DNA from: Candidatus Desulfosporosinus nitrosoreducens
GTDB lineage: Bacteria; Bacillota; Desulfitobacteriia; Desulfitobacteriales; Desulfitobacteriaceae
Length of the DNA: 64,000 nt
Reading direction: 5' to 3'
Assembly: GCF_030954495.1 (NCBI RefSeq)
Contig: NZ_JAVHUW010000084.1
Location: 62,001 to 126,000, forward strand
Below are positions 9,266 to 18,642 of the stretch, piece by piece. A program made the position numbers and the translations under genes. The notes below the pieces were generated by a model. That model did not search any database. It saw nothing but the letters and a program-made list of their open reading frames with translations, and had not been told where the DNA came from. The number at the start of each line of letters is the position of its first letter. Within the stretch, counting starts at the first letter, position 1.

Positions 9266-11119
9266 ATGAAGACATTATTTCATGCTTTAAAAGTCTGGTG
9301 TTCCAAAGAAAAAAATAAACTGCATAAGCGCGTAAGGCCCGCCTCAGCCGGTCAAGATGAGATGTTTTTCCGGGTTTTCAAGTCAGCTTCTGTATTGATG
9401 GCTATTAAAAAGCTTGAGGATTGTCGTTATCTGGATGTCAATGAAACGTTCTTAAAAACTCTGGGCTTGGAGAGAGGGGAAGTTATCGGGAAAAAATCTG
9501 CAGATCTGAAGATATATGCTTGGGAATTCGCTGGTGCGGGAGACAATTTGGCGGCAGGAGGAAGGGGGCCGAGCTCTGAAATATCTGTCAAAGGGCAGGA
9601 CGGCTTGATGCACACCTGCATTAGAAGTGCAATGCCTCTAATGCTGGGAGAGACGCCTTGCTTGCTGGAAATTATGATGGATATTTCCGAACACAAGGCA
9701 CAGGAAGAGGAATTGCGAAAATCCGAACAAAAGTATAAATTACTTTTTAGAGAACTGAGTGACGCTTTCTCCTATCAGAGTATTATTTGCGACGAGCTTG
9801 GAAATCCGGTCGATTTTCGCTTTATCAACGTTAATCGCTCTTTTGAAAAGATGACCGGCCTTAAATTAAAGGATATTGTCGGAAAAACCGCTACTGAAGT
9901 TTTCCCGGGTGTTAACCAAGCTATAGTTAAAATTTGCGGGAGGGTTGCCTTGACCGGTGAGCCGCTCTTATTCAATACTTTCTCCTCTGCGCTGAATAAA
10001 TACTTGGAAATTAGAGCTTATAGTCCATCATTTAAAGAATTTGCCACTGTTTTAAGAGATATCACGGGACGTTTAGAGAAAGAAAAAGATATTGACTATT
10101 GGAATTATCACGATGTTTTGACCGGGTTATATAACCGAAGGTTTTACGAAGAAGAAATTAAAAGATTAAATACTGCAAGGAATCTCCCGATATCTTTAAT
10201 TTTTGGGGATGTCAATGGGTTGAAACTGATCAATGATGTATTTGGGCATCTAAAAGGAGACGAACTTTTAAAAAAAGCTGCTTTGGCAATACGAAATTCC
10301 TGTAGGTCGGATGACATTATTGCGCGCTGGGGCGGAGACGAGTTCGTTATTCTTTTGCCTAAAACAGAATCTGCGGCGGCCGGGGAAATTGTGCAGAGGA
10401 TCAGGGAGACTTTTTCTCAAGACTATGTAAACTCAATTAACGGCAGTATTTCCTTCGGCTGGGATACTAAGTATTCCGGGGAAAAAGATCTGTCAGAGAC
10501 GTTAAAAAATGCTGAAAATATGATGTATAAAACTAAGACATTTGAGACTGAAAAAATCAAGCTCAAAGCGATTTATGCGCTTATAGAGAGTCTGCATGAA
10601 AAATATCCGGAGGCAAGACAGCATTCGCAAAAAGTCAGCGAATTATGCGAGGATCTTGGCCGGGCAATTGGGTTGTTTGAATCGGAACTATGTAAGTTGA
10701 GAGTTGCGGGATTTTTTCATGATATCGGCAATATTTCCTTGGCAGAAAATATACTCAATAAGCCGGAAAAGCTCTTGGAGCCAGAGTGGAGTGAAATTAA
10801 GAGGCATACGGAAATCGGTTATCGCATATTAAGTTCAGCTCATGAAATGGCGGAACTGGCTGATTATATATTGGCTCACCATGAACGATGGGATGGGAAA
10901 GGCTACCCTAAAGGGTTACAGGGGAATGTCATTCCTCTTGAAGCAAGGATTATTGCCCTCGTCAGCAGTTATGTCGCCATGATCAATAAGCGGCCATACC
11001 GGCCGGCACTCCGGCAAGAAGAGGCCCGGGCAGAAATTCTGAAAAATTCGGGCACTCAATTTGACCCTGAACTTGCAAAAGTATTCATAAAGCTGTTGGA
11101 CGGATTTCCTCCTTTTTGA
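9266..11119 (+). CDS. PAS-PAS-GGDEF-HD-GYP bifunctional cyclic-di-GMP protein
   Basis: A cytoplasmic protein of 617 residues. Two PAS-type sensor domains (about 30-145 and 155-270) precede a GGDEF domain with the active-site GGDEF at 356-360 and an inhibitory-site RxxD at 347-350. The C-terminal HD-GYP domain (about 435-610) has H485-D486, H514 and the defining HHERWDGKGYP at 538-548. The family predicts both synthesis (2 GTP to cyclic-di-GMP) and breakdown by one protein, with the PAS domains choosing the output. Both catalytic motifs look intact. The start has TGGAGGGG eight bases upstream. It is a single gene and ends before a good terminator at 11198. Confidence 0.92.
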   Translation: MKTLFHALKVWCSKEKNKLHKRVRPASAGQDEMFFRVFKSASVLMAIKKLEDCRYLDVNETFLKTLGLERGEVIGKKSADLKIYAWEFAGAGDNLAAGGRGPSSEISVKGQDGLMHTCIRSAMPLMLGETPCLLEIMMDISEHKAQEEELRKSEQKYKLLFRELSDAFSYQSIICDELGNPVDFRFINVNRSFEKMTGLKLKDIVGKTATEVFPGVNQAIVKICGRVALTGEPLLFNTFSSALNKYLEIRAYSPSFKEFATVLRDITGRLEKEKDIDYWNYHDVLTGLYNRRFYEEEIKRLNTARNLPISLIFGDVNGLKLINDVFGHLKGDELLKKAALAIRNSCRSDDIIARWGGDEFVILLPKTESAAAGEIVQRIRETFSQDYVNSINGSISFGWDTKYSGEKDLSETLKNAENMMYKTKTFETEKIKLKAIYALIESLHEKYPEARQHSQKVSELCEDLGRAIGLFESELCKLRVAGFFHDIGNISLAENILNKPEKLLEPEWSEIKRHTEIGYRILSSAHEMAELADYILAHHERWDGKGYPKGLQGNVIPLEARIIALVSSYVAMINKRPYRPALRQEEARAEILKNSGTQFDPELAKVFIKLLDGFPPF

Positions 11120-11197
11120 CTGTGAATATTTCTTCATGTTCAGGATATTCTCTTGTCACTGGGCTTCCTAAATGCAGAAACTTAAATAAATATAAGA

Positions 11198-11228
11198 AGA
11201 CTGTTGGCTGATGTCCAACAGTCTTTTC
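11198..11228 (+). terminator. terminator after the HD-GYP gene
   Basis: A perfect 10-bp stem (AGACTGTTGG / CCAACAGTCT) with a 7-nt loop is followed by TTTT. The gene beyond it lies on the other strand. Confidence 0.85.
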
Positions 11229-11299
11229 ACGAAAGCGCGGAATTTAACTGGCCGGCAAACATTATAAGGATAAGGCCAATTTTAGCTTAGAGAGTGAGC

Positions 11300-11779
11300 T
11301 TAGATTAATCCGGTTGCTTCATAAGAGCAGCGCTCCAGAACACTGGAATGAGCATTGGCCTTATCGACAAAAAACTTAGCCATCCTGGCGGCGTCTTCTA
11401 AAGTGTCAAAAATTAACAGGGTATAGCTAAATAATACTTTATTGTTAACTCGATAGGCAACGTGAGGTATTTCACTCTTTTTCGCCAGTGAGACCAAAAC
11501 AGGTTTTCTGCCGATCCTCATGAGAATACTTAAAGCCTCTAGAGAAACACATTTGTTAGTCATTGATATCGATATGGCTTTCTGCATATTACATTTGTTA
11601 GAAATCGGAGTATTCATAAATTTCGGATCTTTGTTGCGCTGCTCTAGCCATTCGTTGGACATTTTATTGTACAGATCGCGAACTCCTTCTACCGCAAGCG
11701 TATACTTACCCACTAATGATTCCGGCATATTGTCGAATTCTACAGGAGTAACACCAATAACTATAGCTCTCTTCTCCAT
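11300..11779 (-). CDS. conserved-looking hypothetical protein
   Basis: A soluble 159-residue protein that I do not recognise. It has no signal peptide or membrane segment. It begins MEKRAIVIGVTPVEFDNMPE, and its C-terminal half (ALSILMRIGRKPVLVSLAKK, then FDTLEDAARMAKFFVDKA) looks like a small alpha/beta domain. The ATG is preceded by AAGGAGTGG, a good ribosome binding site, and codon use resembles its neighbours, so it is very probably translated. It is a lone gene, with a long AT-rich region upstream. No function is proposed. Confidence 0.7.
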   Translation of the reverse strand: MEKRAIVIGVTPVEFDNMPESLVGKYTLAVEGVRDLYNKMSNEWLEQRNKDPKFMNTPISNKCNMQKAISISMTNKCVSLEALSILMRIGRKPVLVSLAKKSEIPHVAYRVNNKVLFSYTLLIFDTLEDAARMAKFFVDKANAHSSVLERCSYEATGLI

Positions 11780-12334
11780 CTACTACCACTCCTTGCCATA
11801 ATATTTTTTTATATACAAAATCTACTTTCCATATTAAAAATACTTGGCGAATCCTTGCTAAATAGAAGAATATAGATAAAAATTCCAAGGTTTTTCTTAA
11901 TAGAATTATAAATCTTAATTGAGAACCTCCTAAAAAGGCTGTTTGCGATTTAAAGTTTAAATTTTAAGTCTTAAAAAATTAATTCTAAAATATTCTTACT
12001 AGTTTGATTTTTATCATTATACCACTTGGAGATAACAAATTTCAATGGCTATTTTTTACTTTGAGGAGGTTTTAAGGAGCAATATCTGCCCTAGGCGTTA
12101 ATTGTTCGGGTCATTTGAATTTTCCCACTTTACACATAACTAAGAGCTTTGTCTCGGAGTCTTGGCATGAGGTGCTGAGTGAACCTGAATAGCAGAATTT
12201 TGTTTTTAAAGAAGACAGAAAGGGATTATATTAGTAACAAGAGTAATTCCAGCTGGAGTGAGTAAAGCTTTGCAAACTTCGTCCGTTAAGCTCAAGCAAT
12301 TACCTTTGTATTTTAAAACTGGGAGGAGCCTCGC
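11780..12334. other. 555-bp AT-rich divergent intergenic region
   Basis: This region separates the minus-strand hypothetical gene from the plus-strand lyase gene and must hold both promoters. It has many A/T runs, especially at 11880-12060, but I see no convincing small gene, riboswitch or strong hairpin. Confidence 0.4.
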
Positions 12335-13450
12335 ATGAAAAAGAGAGAACTTCAAACACCGGCAATTTTGGTTGATCTTGATATTCTGGACTATAATATT
12401 AAAAGAGTTCAGTCATTGTGTAATAGCCATGGCAAACAACTCTGGCCGATGGTTAAAACGCACAAAAGTACGGAAATAGTAAAACTGCAGGAAGACGCGG
12501 GTTCAACCGGGTTTCTTTGCGGCACGCTTGACGAATGTGAAGGTATTTGCAAGCTGGGTGTAAAAACTATTATGTATGCCTACCCGGTTGCGAACCAGGC
12601 TAACCTTCAGAGGGTCGTTGAGTTGGCGCAAAAGTGTCACTTTATTGCCCGGATTGACAGTTATCCTGGCGCTCAAATGCTCAACCACGCGGCTGAGGCG
12701 GCAGGCGTCAAAGTGAATTATACAATTATAATTGATTGCGGTTTGCATCGCTTCGGAATTGCACCGGATCAGGCGGAAGTCTTTGCGGATTCTCTTAAGG
12801 AATTTAATGCTTTGCTATTCAAAGGTATTTCCACGCACCCTGGCCATGTTTATTCCGCGGCAAAGCCCGAAGATATCCCATATTATGTTGATCAAGAAAG
12901 AACCTCACTAAAAAAAGCCGCAGATGCTCTCAGGGCTGCAGGCTATAGCCCGGAATTGATAACCAGCGGTTCCACACCGACTTTTTTCGGTGCTGTTTCT
13001 GCTGAAACTATCAATGTATTCCATCCCGGCAATTATGTATTTAATGACTGTATCCAGATGTCAACTAATACTGCCGGAGAATCCGAGTGCGCGCTTAGCG
13101 TTCTCACCACAGTTATTTCCCATCCTTCGGAAAACTTGTTTATTTGCGATGCCGGTGCCAAATGTCTGGGGCTTGATCAGGGTGCCCATGGCAATACGGC
13201 TTTAAAGGGATTTGGCTTTGTCAAGGGACATCCTGAGCTTACGGTTTGCAGCCTTTCCGAAGAAGTTTCCAAGTTTCAGGCCGAGGGTTCCACAACCTTG
13301 AAAGTGGGTGATATGGTAGAAATAATTCCCAATCATGCCTGTTCAACTGCAAACCTCACTAGTTATTTGATTGGCTGCAGAGGGGATAGCGCAGAAAAGC
13401 TTATTAAAGTTGATATGCGGGGGAATGCCACGATGAAAAACTTTGTTTAG
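12335..13450 (+). CDS. D-serine dehydratase / D-threonine aldolase-like PLP enzyme
   Basis: A 371-residue enzyme of the fold-type III (alanine-racemase-like) PLP family that includes eukaryotic-type D-serine dehydratase and D-threonine aldolase. The TPAILVDLDILDYNI start and MVKTHKS (K41 is the expected PLP lysine) mark the N-terminal barrel. The metal site in the C-terminal domain is IIPNHACSTANL with H334 and C336. As I recall, a His-x-Cys pair is typical of D-serine dehydratase, while aldolases more often have His-x-Asp. It may therefore convert D-serine to pyruvate and ammonia, but substrate choice within this family is poorly predictable. GGGAGGAG precedes the ATG. It forms a single-gene unit ending at a strong terminator. 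Confidence 0.82.
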   Translation: MKKRELQTPAILVDLDILDYNIKRVQSLCNSHGKQLWPMVKTHKSTEIVKLQEDAGSTGFLCGTLDECEGICKLGVKTIMYAYPVANQANLQRVVELAQKCHFIARIDSYPGAQMLNHAAEAAGVKVNYTIIIDCGLHRFGIAPDQAEVFADSLKEFNALLFKGISTHPGHVYSAAKPEDIPYYVDQERTSLKKAADALRAAGYSPELITSGSTPTFFGAVSAETINVFHPGNYVFNDCIQMSTNTAGESECALSVLTTVISHPSENLFICDAGAKCLGLDQGAHGNTALKGFGFVKGHPELTVCSLSEEVSKFQAEGSTTLKVGDMVEIIPNHACSTANLTSYLIGCRGDSAEKLIKVDMRGNATMKNFV

Positions 13451-13611
13451 ATGAGCTTTTAACTGCGATTTATGCTCGGTTGAATTCAGAGCAGGAATTA
13501 GCTTGGAATTGATCCTGAAATTTTTACAGTCGGGCAACTTTCCATTCTTCTAATTTAATCCATTAGCCTGTAGATATAGCGAGCGGTGCAACTCGTTTTT
13601 AAAAAACAAGT

Positions 13612-13660
13612 GATGATTGCCGGAGTATTTTTAATGTACTCCGGCAATCATCATTTTTTA
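13612..13660 (+). terminator. strong terminator after the D-serine lyase-like gene
   Basis: A perfect 16-bp stem (GATGATTGCCGGAGTA and its complement) with a 9-nt loop is followed by ATTTTTTA. An A-run before the stem means it could also work on the other strand. The rest of 13451-13906 shows no gene. Confidence 0.9.
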
Positions 13661-13906
13661 GGTTTAAAATCTCACACCCTGTCGAGATAGTGGAATTAAA
13701 TGAATACCTTGGAGCAGTTGATTGAAATAGAGCAATTTCACTATTAGGGGCGCAAAATCTTACATTATTCTGATGGAAATATATAACATATTGCGCCAAA
13801 TAATGTTAGCCGCGAGTGATATAGTTATGCCTAGAAGAGCATAAATCCGGAAGTAAAACCATTTAAGCATTTACGGCAGGAAGAATACCGCAGAGAGGGT
13901 TTGTGA

Positions 13907-16306
13907 ATGATTAGAGGAAACGAAATGAGCGATCGAGTAAAACGAATTATCAAATTATTCCTGGCAGCACTGTTGTCCATCCTGGTATTGTTGGTCTGTA
14001 TCCTTGGCGGGGGGTATTTAATGTACAAATCGACAATAAATTCCGCCAAGGAAGAGGCCTTGGCTAAAGAAAACAGCATTAACGATACTACTTTCAAAAG
14101 GGCGGGAAATACCATAGTTTTGGATAAAGACGATGAGCAAATAGCTAAGCTGGGGCTTAGCACCTATAAATATTTAGACCTGTCCCAGGTGTCCAATTAC
14201 ATTTCCCAAGGATACATTGCTGTTGAAGACAAGAACTTTTTCTCCGAAGGCGGTATCGATTACAAAGAAACAATAAAAGCGGCCGTCTTATATATAAAAA
14301 ACAGAGGCAAGGTAACGGTAGGCGGCTCAACGATTACTCAGCAAGTTGCCAAAAATGTCTTGTTGACGCAGGATAGAACGGTTTCCCGTAAATTTACCGA
14401 AATATTATTGGCTTTGGATTTAGCCAAAAGATATACGAAGACGCAAATCCTCGAATTTTATGTTAACAACTGCTATTACGGCGAAGGGTGCTATGGAGTA
14501 GAGAGTGCCGCCCAATACTTTTTTTCCAAGCCGGCTGCAAAATTAAGCTTGGCGGAAGCTGCAACTCTCTGTGGCATCTCCAACAATCCTTCGTTGTTTA
14601 ATCCGGTTGCAAATCCGGAAAAGGCAGCGCAAAGACGAAATATTGTGCTTGCCGCCATGTTGGAGCAACATAAAATAACCCAAGCTCAGTATGATGAGGC
14701 TAAAAATACGCCCTTAAAGCTTACAATCCAAAAGCCTGTTGCGACACCAGAAAATTATCTGACAAGTTATGCCATAGATTGTACTGTAAGAGCATTAATG
14801 GAACAAGACGGCTTTAAATTTCAATATGCTTTTAAGAGCGAAGAGGAAAGAAAGGCTTACGAAGATAACTATAAAGAAACTTATTTTCAATACGATAAAC
14901 GCGTGCGCAGTGGCGGTTATACGATTCACACTTCTCTTGACGTTGCTAAACAAGCTTTACTGCAGTCAGCTCTTGATAATGGCTTAAGTGATTTCGGGGA
15001 TATAGATCCCTCAAACAATAAATATTGCATGCAAGGTGCCGCCGTGTCTATCGATAACAGAACAGGTTACGTTGTAGCCATTGTAGGCGGCAGGGGTGAT
15101 AATGATGTTTATAACCGCGCTTTCCTGAGCTTCAGGCAACCGGGATCGTCCATTAAGCCTTTATTGGATTATGCTCCTGCTTTTGAATTGGGCTATCACC
15201 CAATGTCTCAGATCAATGACCAATACATTCCTAACGGACCCAGAAATGAAGAAAATCAATATTACGGGCCGGTATCGCTTCGCTTCGCAACGGAAATGTC
15301 CCTTAATACTGTGGCTTACCAGGTGTTAAGCAAAATAAAACCTCAAACAGGGCTGACCTATTTGGAAGAAATGAAATACGCGGGGATACATCCGGAGGAC
15401 AACAACCCAATTGCCAGTATTGGAGGATTTACAGAAGGAGTATCTCCTGTCGAGCAAGCCGGCGGGTATTATACTTTGGCTAATGGCGGGAACTATATAC
15501 AGCCAAGTTGTGTCACGAGTGTTGATTTTTTGGGTGAAAAAACAATTTATATGAACAATCGCCAGGGAAAGCAAGTATACTCACCTGAATCCGCCTATAT
15601 GATGACAGACATTTTAAAAGGAGTTATCAGCAGCGATTATGGCACGGGGCATAATTTGAAAATTGATGGTCAAATAATAGCGGGAAAAACAGGAACTACG
15701 GAAAATAGCAAAGATGGGTGGTTTTGCGGTTATTCGGCCTACTATACAACCGTAGTTTGGTGTGGCTATGATATGCCTACGGAAGTCGGCAATCTTTTCG
15801 GTTCCAGTTATCCCGGACATATTTGGCAGGACTATATGGAAAAAGTACATGAGGGGCTGCCGGAATCGGATTTTCCCCAACCGGCAGGCATTGTTTTTGC
15901 GAATATTGATTGGCAGGGCAACCCTACCTACTTTGACACCGGAAATCAAGACATGTTTGCCAAGGCTTACTTAGATAAAGCTGCTTACATTGACCAAGAG
16001 GTTGATGACTATTTGGCTTCAGGGAATTCCGCCAGTTTAACTCCCAACCCGCCTTATACTGCCGGATCTTTCGAAAAACAGGTTCTTCAGTCAGGAGCTA
16101 AGGAGACAAAGGCTGAACAAGATGCCGAAGCAGCTATTGAGGTTTTAGAATCGCTATCCGCAAAAAGCCCGTCGGAAACGCTTGATTCAGCCTTTTTAGA
16201 TGCTCAGAATAAGGCATCTGAAGTATTTGACGAAGATAAACGCTCTTCGTATTTGAAGCGAATAACCACCGCCCAAAAAGCATTAGGGATAAGTGGTTCT
16301 TTTTAG
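13907..16306 (+). CDS. class A penicillin-binding protein (glycosyltransferase-transpeptidase)
   Basis: A 799-residue bifunctional peptidoglycan synthase anchored by one N-terminal membrane segment (about 13-40). The GT51 domain has the catalytic EDKNFF motif (E107) and GGSTITQQVAKN (139-150). The transpeptidase domain has SSIK (414-417, active Ser414), SLN (465-467) and KTGTT (594-598). It polymerises lipid II and cross-links peptides outside the membrane. The C-terminal 130 residues are Ala/Ser-rich and poorly conserved. An ATG at 13925, with AGAGGA just upstream, is an equally good start. It is a single gene. Its role in vegetative or spore wall synthesis cannot be decided. Confidence 0.93.
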   Translation: MIRGNEMSDRVKRIIKLFLAALLSILVLLVCILGGGYLMYKSTINSAKEEALAKENSINDTTFKRAGNTIVLDKDDEQIAKLGLSTYKYLDLSQVSNYISQGYIAVEDKNFFSEGGIDYKETIKAAVLYIKNRGKVTVGGSTITQQVAKNVLLTQDRTVSRKFTEILLALDLAKRYTKTQILEFYVNNCYYGEGCYGVESAAQYFFSKPAAKLSLAEAATLCGISNNPSLFNPVANPEKAAQRRNIVLAAMLEQHKITQAQYDEAKNTPLKLTIQKPVATPENYLTSYAIDCTVRALMEQDGFKFQYAFKSEEERKAYEDNYKETYFQYDKRVRSGGYTIHTSLDVAKQALLQSALDNGLSDFGDIDPSNNKYCMQGAAVSIDNRTGYVVAIVGGRGDNDVYNRAFLSFRQPGSSIKPLLDYAPAFELGYHPMSQINDQYIPNGPRNEENQYYGPVSLRFATEMSLNTVAYQVLSKIKPQTGLTYLEEMKYAGIHPEDNNPIASIGGFTEGVSPVEQAGGYYTLANGGNYIQPSCVTSVDFLGEKTIYMNNRQGKQVYSPESAYMMTDILKGVISSDYGTGHNLKIDGQIIAGKTGTTENSKDGWFCGYSAYYTTVVWCGYDMPTEVGNLFGSSYPGHIWQDYMEKVHEGLPESDFPQPAGIVFANIDWQGNPTYFDTGNQDMFAKAYLDKAAYIDQEVDDYLASGNSASLTPNPPYTAGSFEKQVLQSGAKETKAEQDAEAAIEVLESLSAKSPSETLDSAFLDAQNKASEVFDEDKRSSYLKRITTAQKALGISGSF

Positions 16307-16352
16307 CGGCACACAAGCAATGAACGCGGGGAACATGGCTTCATTTCAGGTT

Positions 16353-16392
16353 ACAGATTTAGTCCGGACGGAAATACTCGGGCTAAATCTGT
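16353..16392 (+). other. hairpin downstream of the PBP gene
   Basis: A stem of ACAGATTTAG and CTAAATCTGT, extended by CCG/CGG after a bulge, lies 46 bp after the PBP stop. It has no T-run, so termination is possible but unproven. Confidence 0.5.
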
Positions 16393-16393
16393 A

Positions 16394-16457
16394 ATTAATA
16401 TTATTGATTGCTAGAATAGTGAGCGTCTATAGACATAAGACTGCTACTATGTTAAAC
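16394..16457. repeat. CTATAGAC intergenic element, copy A
   Basis: Shared with copy B at 20648: ATTAATAT, then AATAGTG, then TCTATAGAC at identical spacing (32 bp from ATTAATA to TCTATAGAC), followed by GCTAC and TTAAAC after a gap of different length. In this copy the core is the perfect palindrome GTCTATAGAC (16425-16434). It lies about 185 bp upstream of the small membrane protein gene at 16643. A 16-codon frame (GTG at 16488, behind GAGGGGGG) follows it. Confidence 0.5.
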
Positions 16458-16642
16458 TTTTAACAAGGAAGAAGAAGTGAGGGGGGAGTGTTCAAACAAA
16501 GCAAAACGTCGCAAAGTAAGCGATCTTGTGAATGTTAGAATAAACACTATTTAGTTAGTTAATTTAAGGATTGCAGTGCTAAATAACAATAATTTTTTAT
16601 TTGGTTAGAAAAGATAGATTAATGCAGGAAAGGGGTGTTCTT

Positions 16643-16798
16643 ATGTTAGCGTGGATTTCAATGATAATATTATGTATGTTTCTGGGGGCATGTGCTGTAG
16701 TTATTGCCGCTTCATGTTATAGGCTTTTAAAGATTGTTTTCCGGTTCCCGGCCAAACCTGACTTCATATTAAGACGCGATTTGAACCCCAGCCACTAG
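16643..16798 (+). CDS. small single-pass membrane protein
   Basis: A 51-residue protein starting MLAWISMIILCMFLGACAVV, with one hydrophobic segment (about 2-28) and a basic tail (RLLKIVFRFPAKPDFILRR). AAAGGGGTG lies seven bases before this ATG; the in-frame TTG at 16601 upstream has no site. The N-in, tail-in orientation follows from the positive charges. I do not recognise it. It is flanked by hairpins on both sides and is probably a single-gene unit. Confidence 0.6.
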   Translation: MLAWISMIILCMFLGACAVVIAASCYRLLKIVFRFPAKPDFILRRDLNPSH

Positions 16799-16814
16799 TA
16801 AACCTTAGTCTGAC

Positions 16815-16845
16815 AAGGCCGACCTGCTTTGAGCATGTCGGCCTT
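16815..16845 (+). other. strong hairpin after the small membrane protein gene
   Basis: A 9-bp stem (AAGGCCGAC / GTCGGCCTT) continues inside as TGCT / AGCA. No T-run follows directly, so it may act as a transcript-stabilising hairpin or a poor terminator. Confidence 0.6.
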
Positions 16846-16940
16846 ACTATGTCTATAGAATTTTTTAATCAAGGGATTGTGCTAAAACTTGTTTATGCTG
16901 TTTTCACATTCCCGCTTTTGACTCTATAGTCAGCAATGGG

Positions 16941-16985
16941 AAAGCGTCCTCAGTTCACTTTGACAGTGAAAGGAGGACGCTTTTT
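16941..16985. terminator. strong terminator between convergent genes
   Basis: A compound hairpin: outer stem AAAGCGTCCT / AGGACGCTTT and inner stem TTCACT / AGTGAA, followed by five T on the plus side. It lies between the plus-strand small gene and the end of the minus-strand LysM-GH18 gene and can serve both. Confidence 0.85.
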
Positions 16986-17096
16986 GAGCGTTGCAACCAT
17001 TTTGAATTTTAGGGACTGAGTTTTCACACAGACAGTTTTCAGGACAGCCCTTTGGGGCAGAATTTCGCAGACATTTTACAGTCCGGAAATGTTAAT

Positions 17097-18263
17097 TTAC
17101 CATTTACGTACTGTAAAATTTTCCTCAATCAAGAGCCAATTTTGTGGAAACTCATGCCCCAACACCCAGTAATAAAAACCTCGAATTCCCAGTTCCTTTA
17201 CCAGATTAAATTTTGCTTGGATGCTGCGGGCATCTTCAAACCAGACCTCATGCTGCCGGCCTTGAACATCGGTGTATCTGAACCAAGGGGCTTGCGCCGT
17301 TTTATTGTAATGAATGCTGACTTCATATTGGATTGCTCTTTGCAGGGCTTGCTGGGGACTAATGGAGCGTGCCCATTTGCCAGGCTCATGGGGGAGAGTC
17401 CAGTCGTAGCCATATAGAGGTATCCCCATCATGATTTTGTCTTTGGGTATAACCGAAACCGCGTACTCCATAACCTGACGCACGAGATTGAGAGGAGAGA
17501 CGGCCATCGGCTCGCCTCCGGACCACCCCCATTCATAGGTCATGATAAACATAAAATCCACAATTTGTCCGATAGCGGGGTAATCGTGACCTTCGTACAA
17601 AACCCCCTTTTGATCTCCGCTTATTTTAGGAGCCACTGCCGCCGAAAGAAAATAACCGTGTGGTTTTAGTTTGGCAGCCGCTCTCTGCAAAAAACGCAGG
17701 TAGCCTTCTCTATTCTCTTTGCCCAAGTACTCAAAATCAAAATCTAGTCCGGCATAGCCTTTTGCTTCCATTACCCGAAGGGCTTGCTCCAGAATTTGTT
17801 CCTGCAAAAGTTCATTATTAAAAATCGAGCCGGCCAAATCTTTGCTGAACTGTCCTCCGGAATAATTTGTGAGCACTAATAAGGGGGCGATCCGATTACG
17901 CCTGGCCGCCATTAAGGGGAGCTGGTCCTTTACGGGGGTAAGACTTCCGTTGGGATTCACGGCATAACTAAAGATTCCCAGGTAGGTCAGATAAGGACCT
18001 GCCCGGTCAACCGCCCGATCGGAGAGATTTCCGGTTATTCTGGGGTCTAAGTAAGCACTGACATCAATCCTTGGTTTAGTGTTTTCCTGTGCGGAAAAGG
18101 CTTGCTGTGGCTTTTGGCTTGAAGGGATAACCAAAGTTTGGCCGACAACTAAACGATCCTCGTCCGGTACCTGATTGGCCGAAACAATATCATTCAGCGA
18201 AACCCCGTATATTCGGGCGATTTTCCATAAGCTTTCACCGGTCTTGACTATATGAATCTTCAT
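17097..18263 (-). CDS. LysM-GH18 peptidoglycan hydrolase (SleL/YaaH type)
   Basis: A 388-residue protein. One LysM module (residues 2-48, beginning MKIHIVKTGESLWKIARIYG) binds glycan strands. The remaining residues (70-385) are a GH18 barrel with the catalytic DxDxE motif in GLDFDFEYL (D174, D176, E178). This matches spore-cortex or spore-coat N-acetylglucosaminidases of the SleL/YaaH/YdhD group, which usually carry two LysM modules; only one is present here. No signal peptide is seen, as expected for mother-cell-made spore proteins. It is transcribed away from the thioesterase gene. A role in cortex degradation or spore-coat assembly is inferred from the family. Confidence 0.88.
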   Translation of the reverse strand: MKIHIVKTGESLWKIARIYGVSLNDIVSANQVPDEDRLVVGQTLVIPSSQKPQQAFSAQENTKPRIDVSAYLDPRITGNLSDRAVDRAGPYLTYLGIFSYAVNPNGSLTPVKDQLPLMAARRNRIAPLLVLTNYSGGQFSKDLAGSIFNNELLQEQILEQALRVMEAKGYAGLDFDFEYLGKENREGYLRFLQRAAAKLKPHGYFLSAAVAPKISGDQKGVLYEGHDYPAIGQIVDFMFIMTYEWGWSGGEPMAVSPLNLVRQVMEYAVSVIPKDKIMMGIPLYGYDWTLPHEPGKWARSISPQQALQRAIQYEVSIHYNKTAQAPWFRYTDVQGRQHEVWFEDARSIQAKFNLVKELGIRGFYYWVLGHEFPQNWLLIEENFTVRKW

Positions 18264-18642
18264 CTTGATTCTCCTCTGCCTTAAAATACATTAATTTGCT
18301 TTAATGTATGTATCAGAGGGTTATTCGCTAAAGGGAATATTTGGCTTTAGAGGCTGCTGCAGAGTATTTCTTCAATTGGCAAGACACAGCATATAATAAG
18401 AAAATTTTATGGATAGCATCATGTCCGCCTGACTGGGGGCCATCTTCAGTGGATCGAAAGGGGGTAGATCAGGCAAGACTTAATCGGGCGGGAAGGTTAT
18501 GAGCAGAATTTGCGGAAGAGTCTTGGAGATATTCCTAATTTACTTGTAAAGATCTATTATTTGCTTGTAGTCTGGGTTAAAATATTGGGTAAAGCAATTT
18601 TCTCAGAGGAAGAAAAAAGTACGTTTAAGCAGGGGGGCTATT
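18264..18642. other. 379-bp divergent promoter region
   Basis: This region lies between the minus-strand hydrolase and the plus-strand thioesterase. It presumably contains a promoter in each direction. I see no small gene, clear -35/-10 pair or strong hairpin. Confidence 0.4.
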
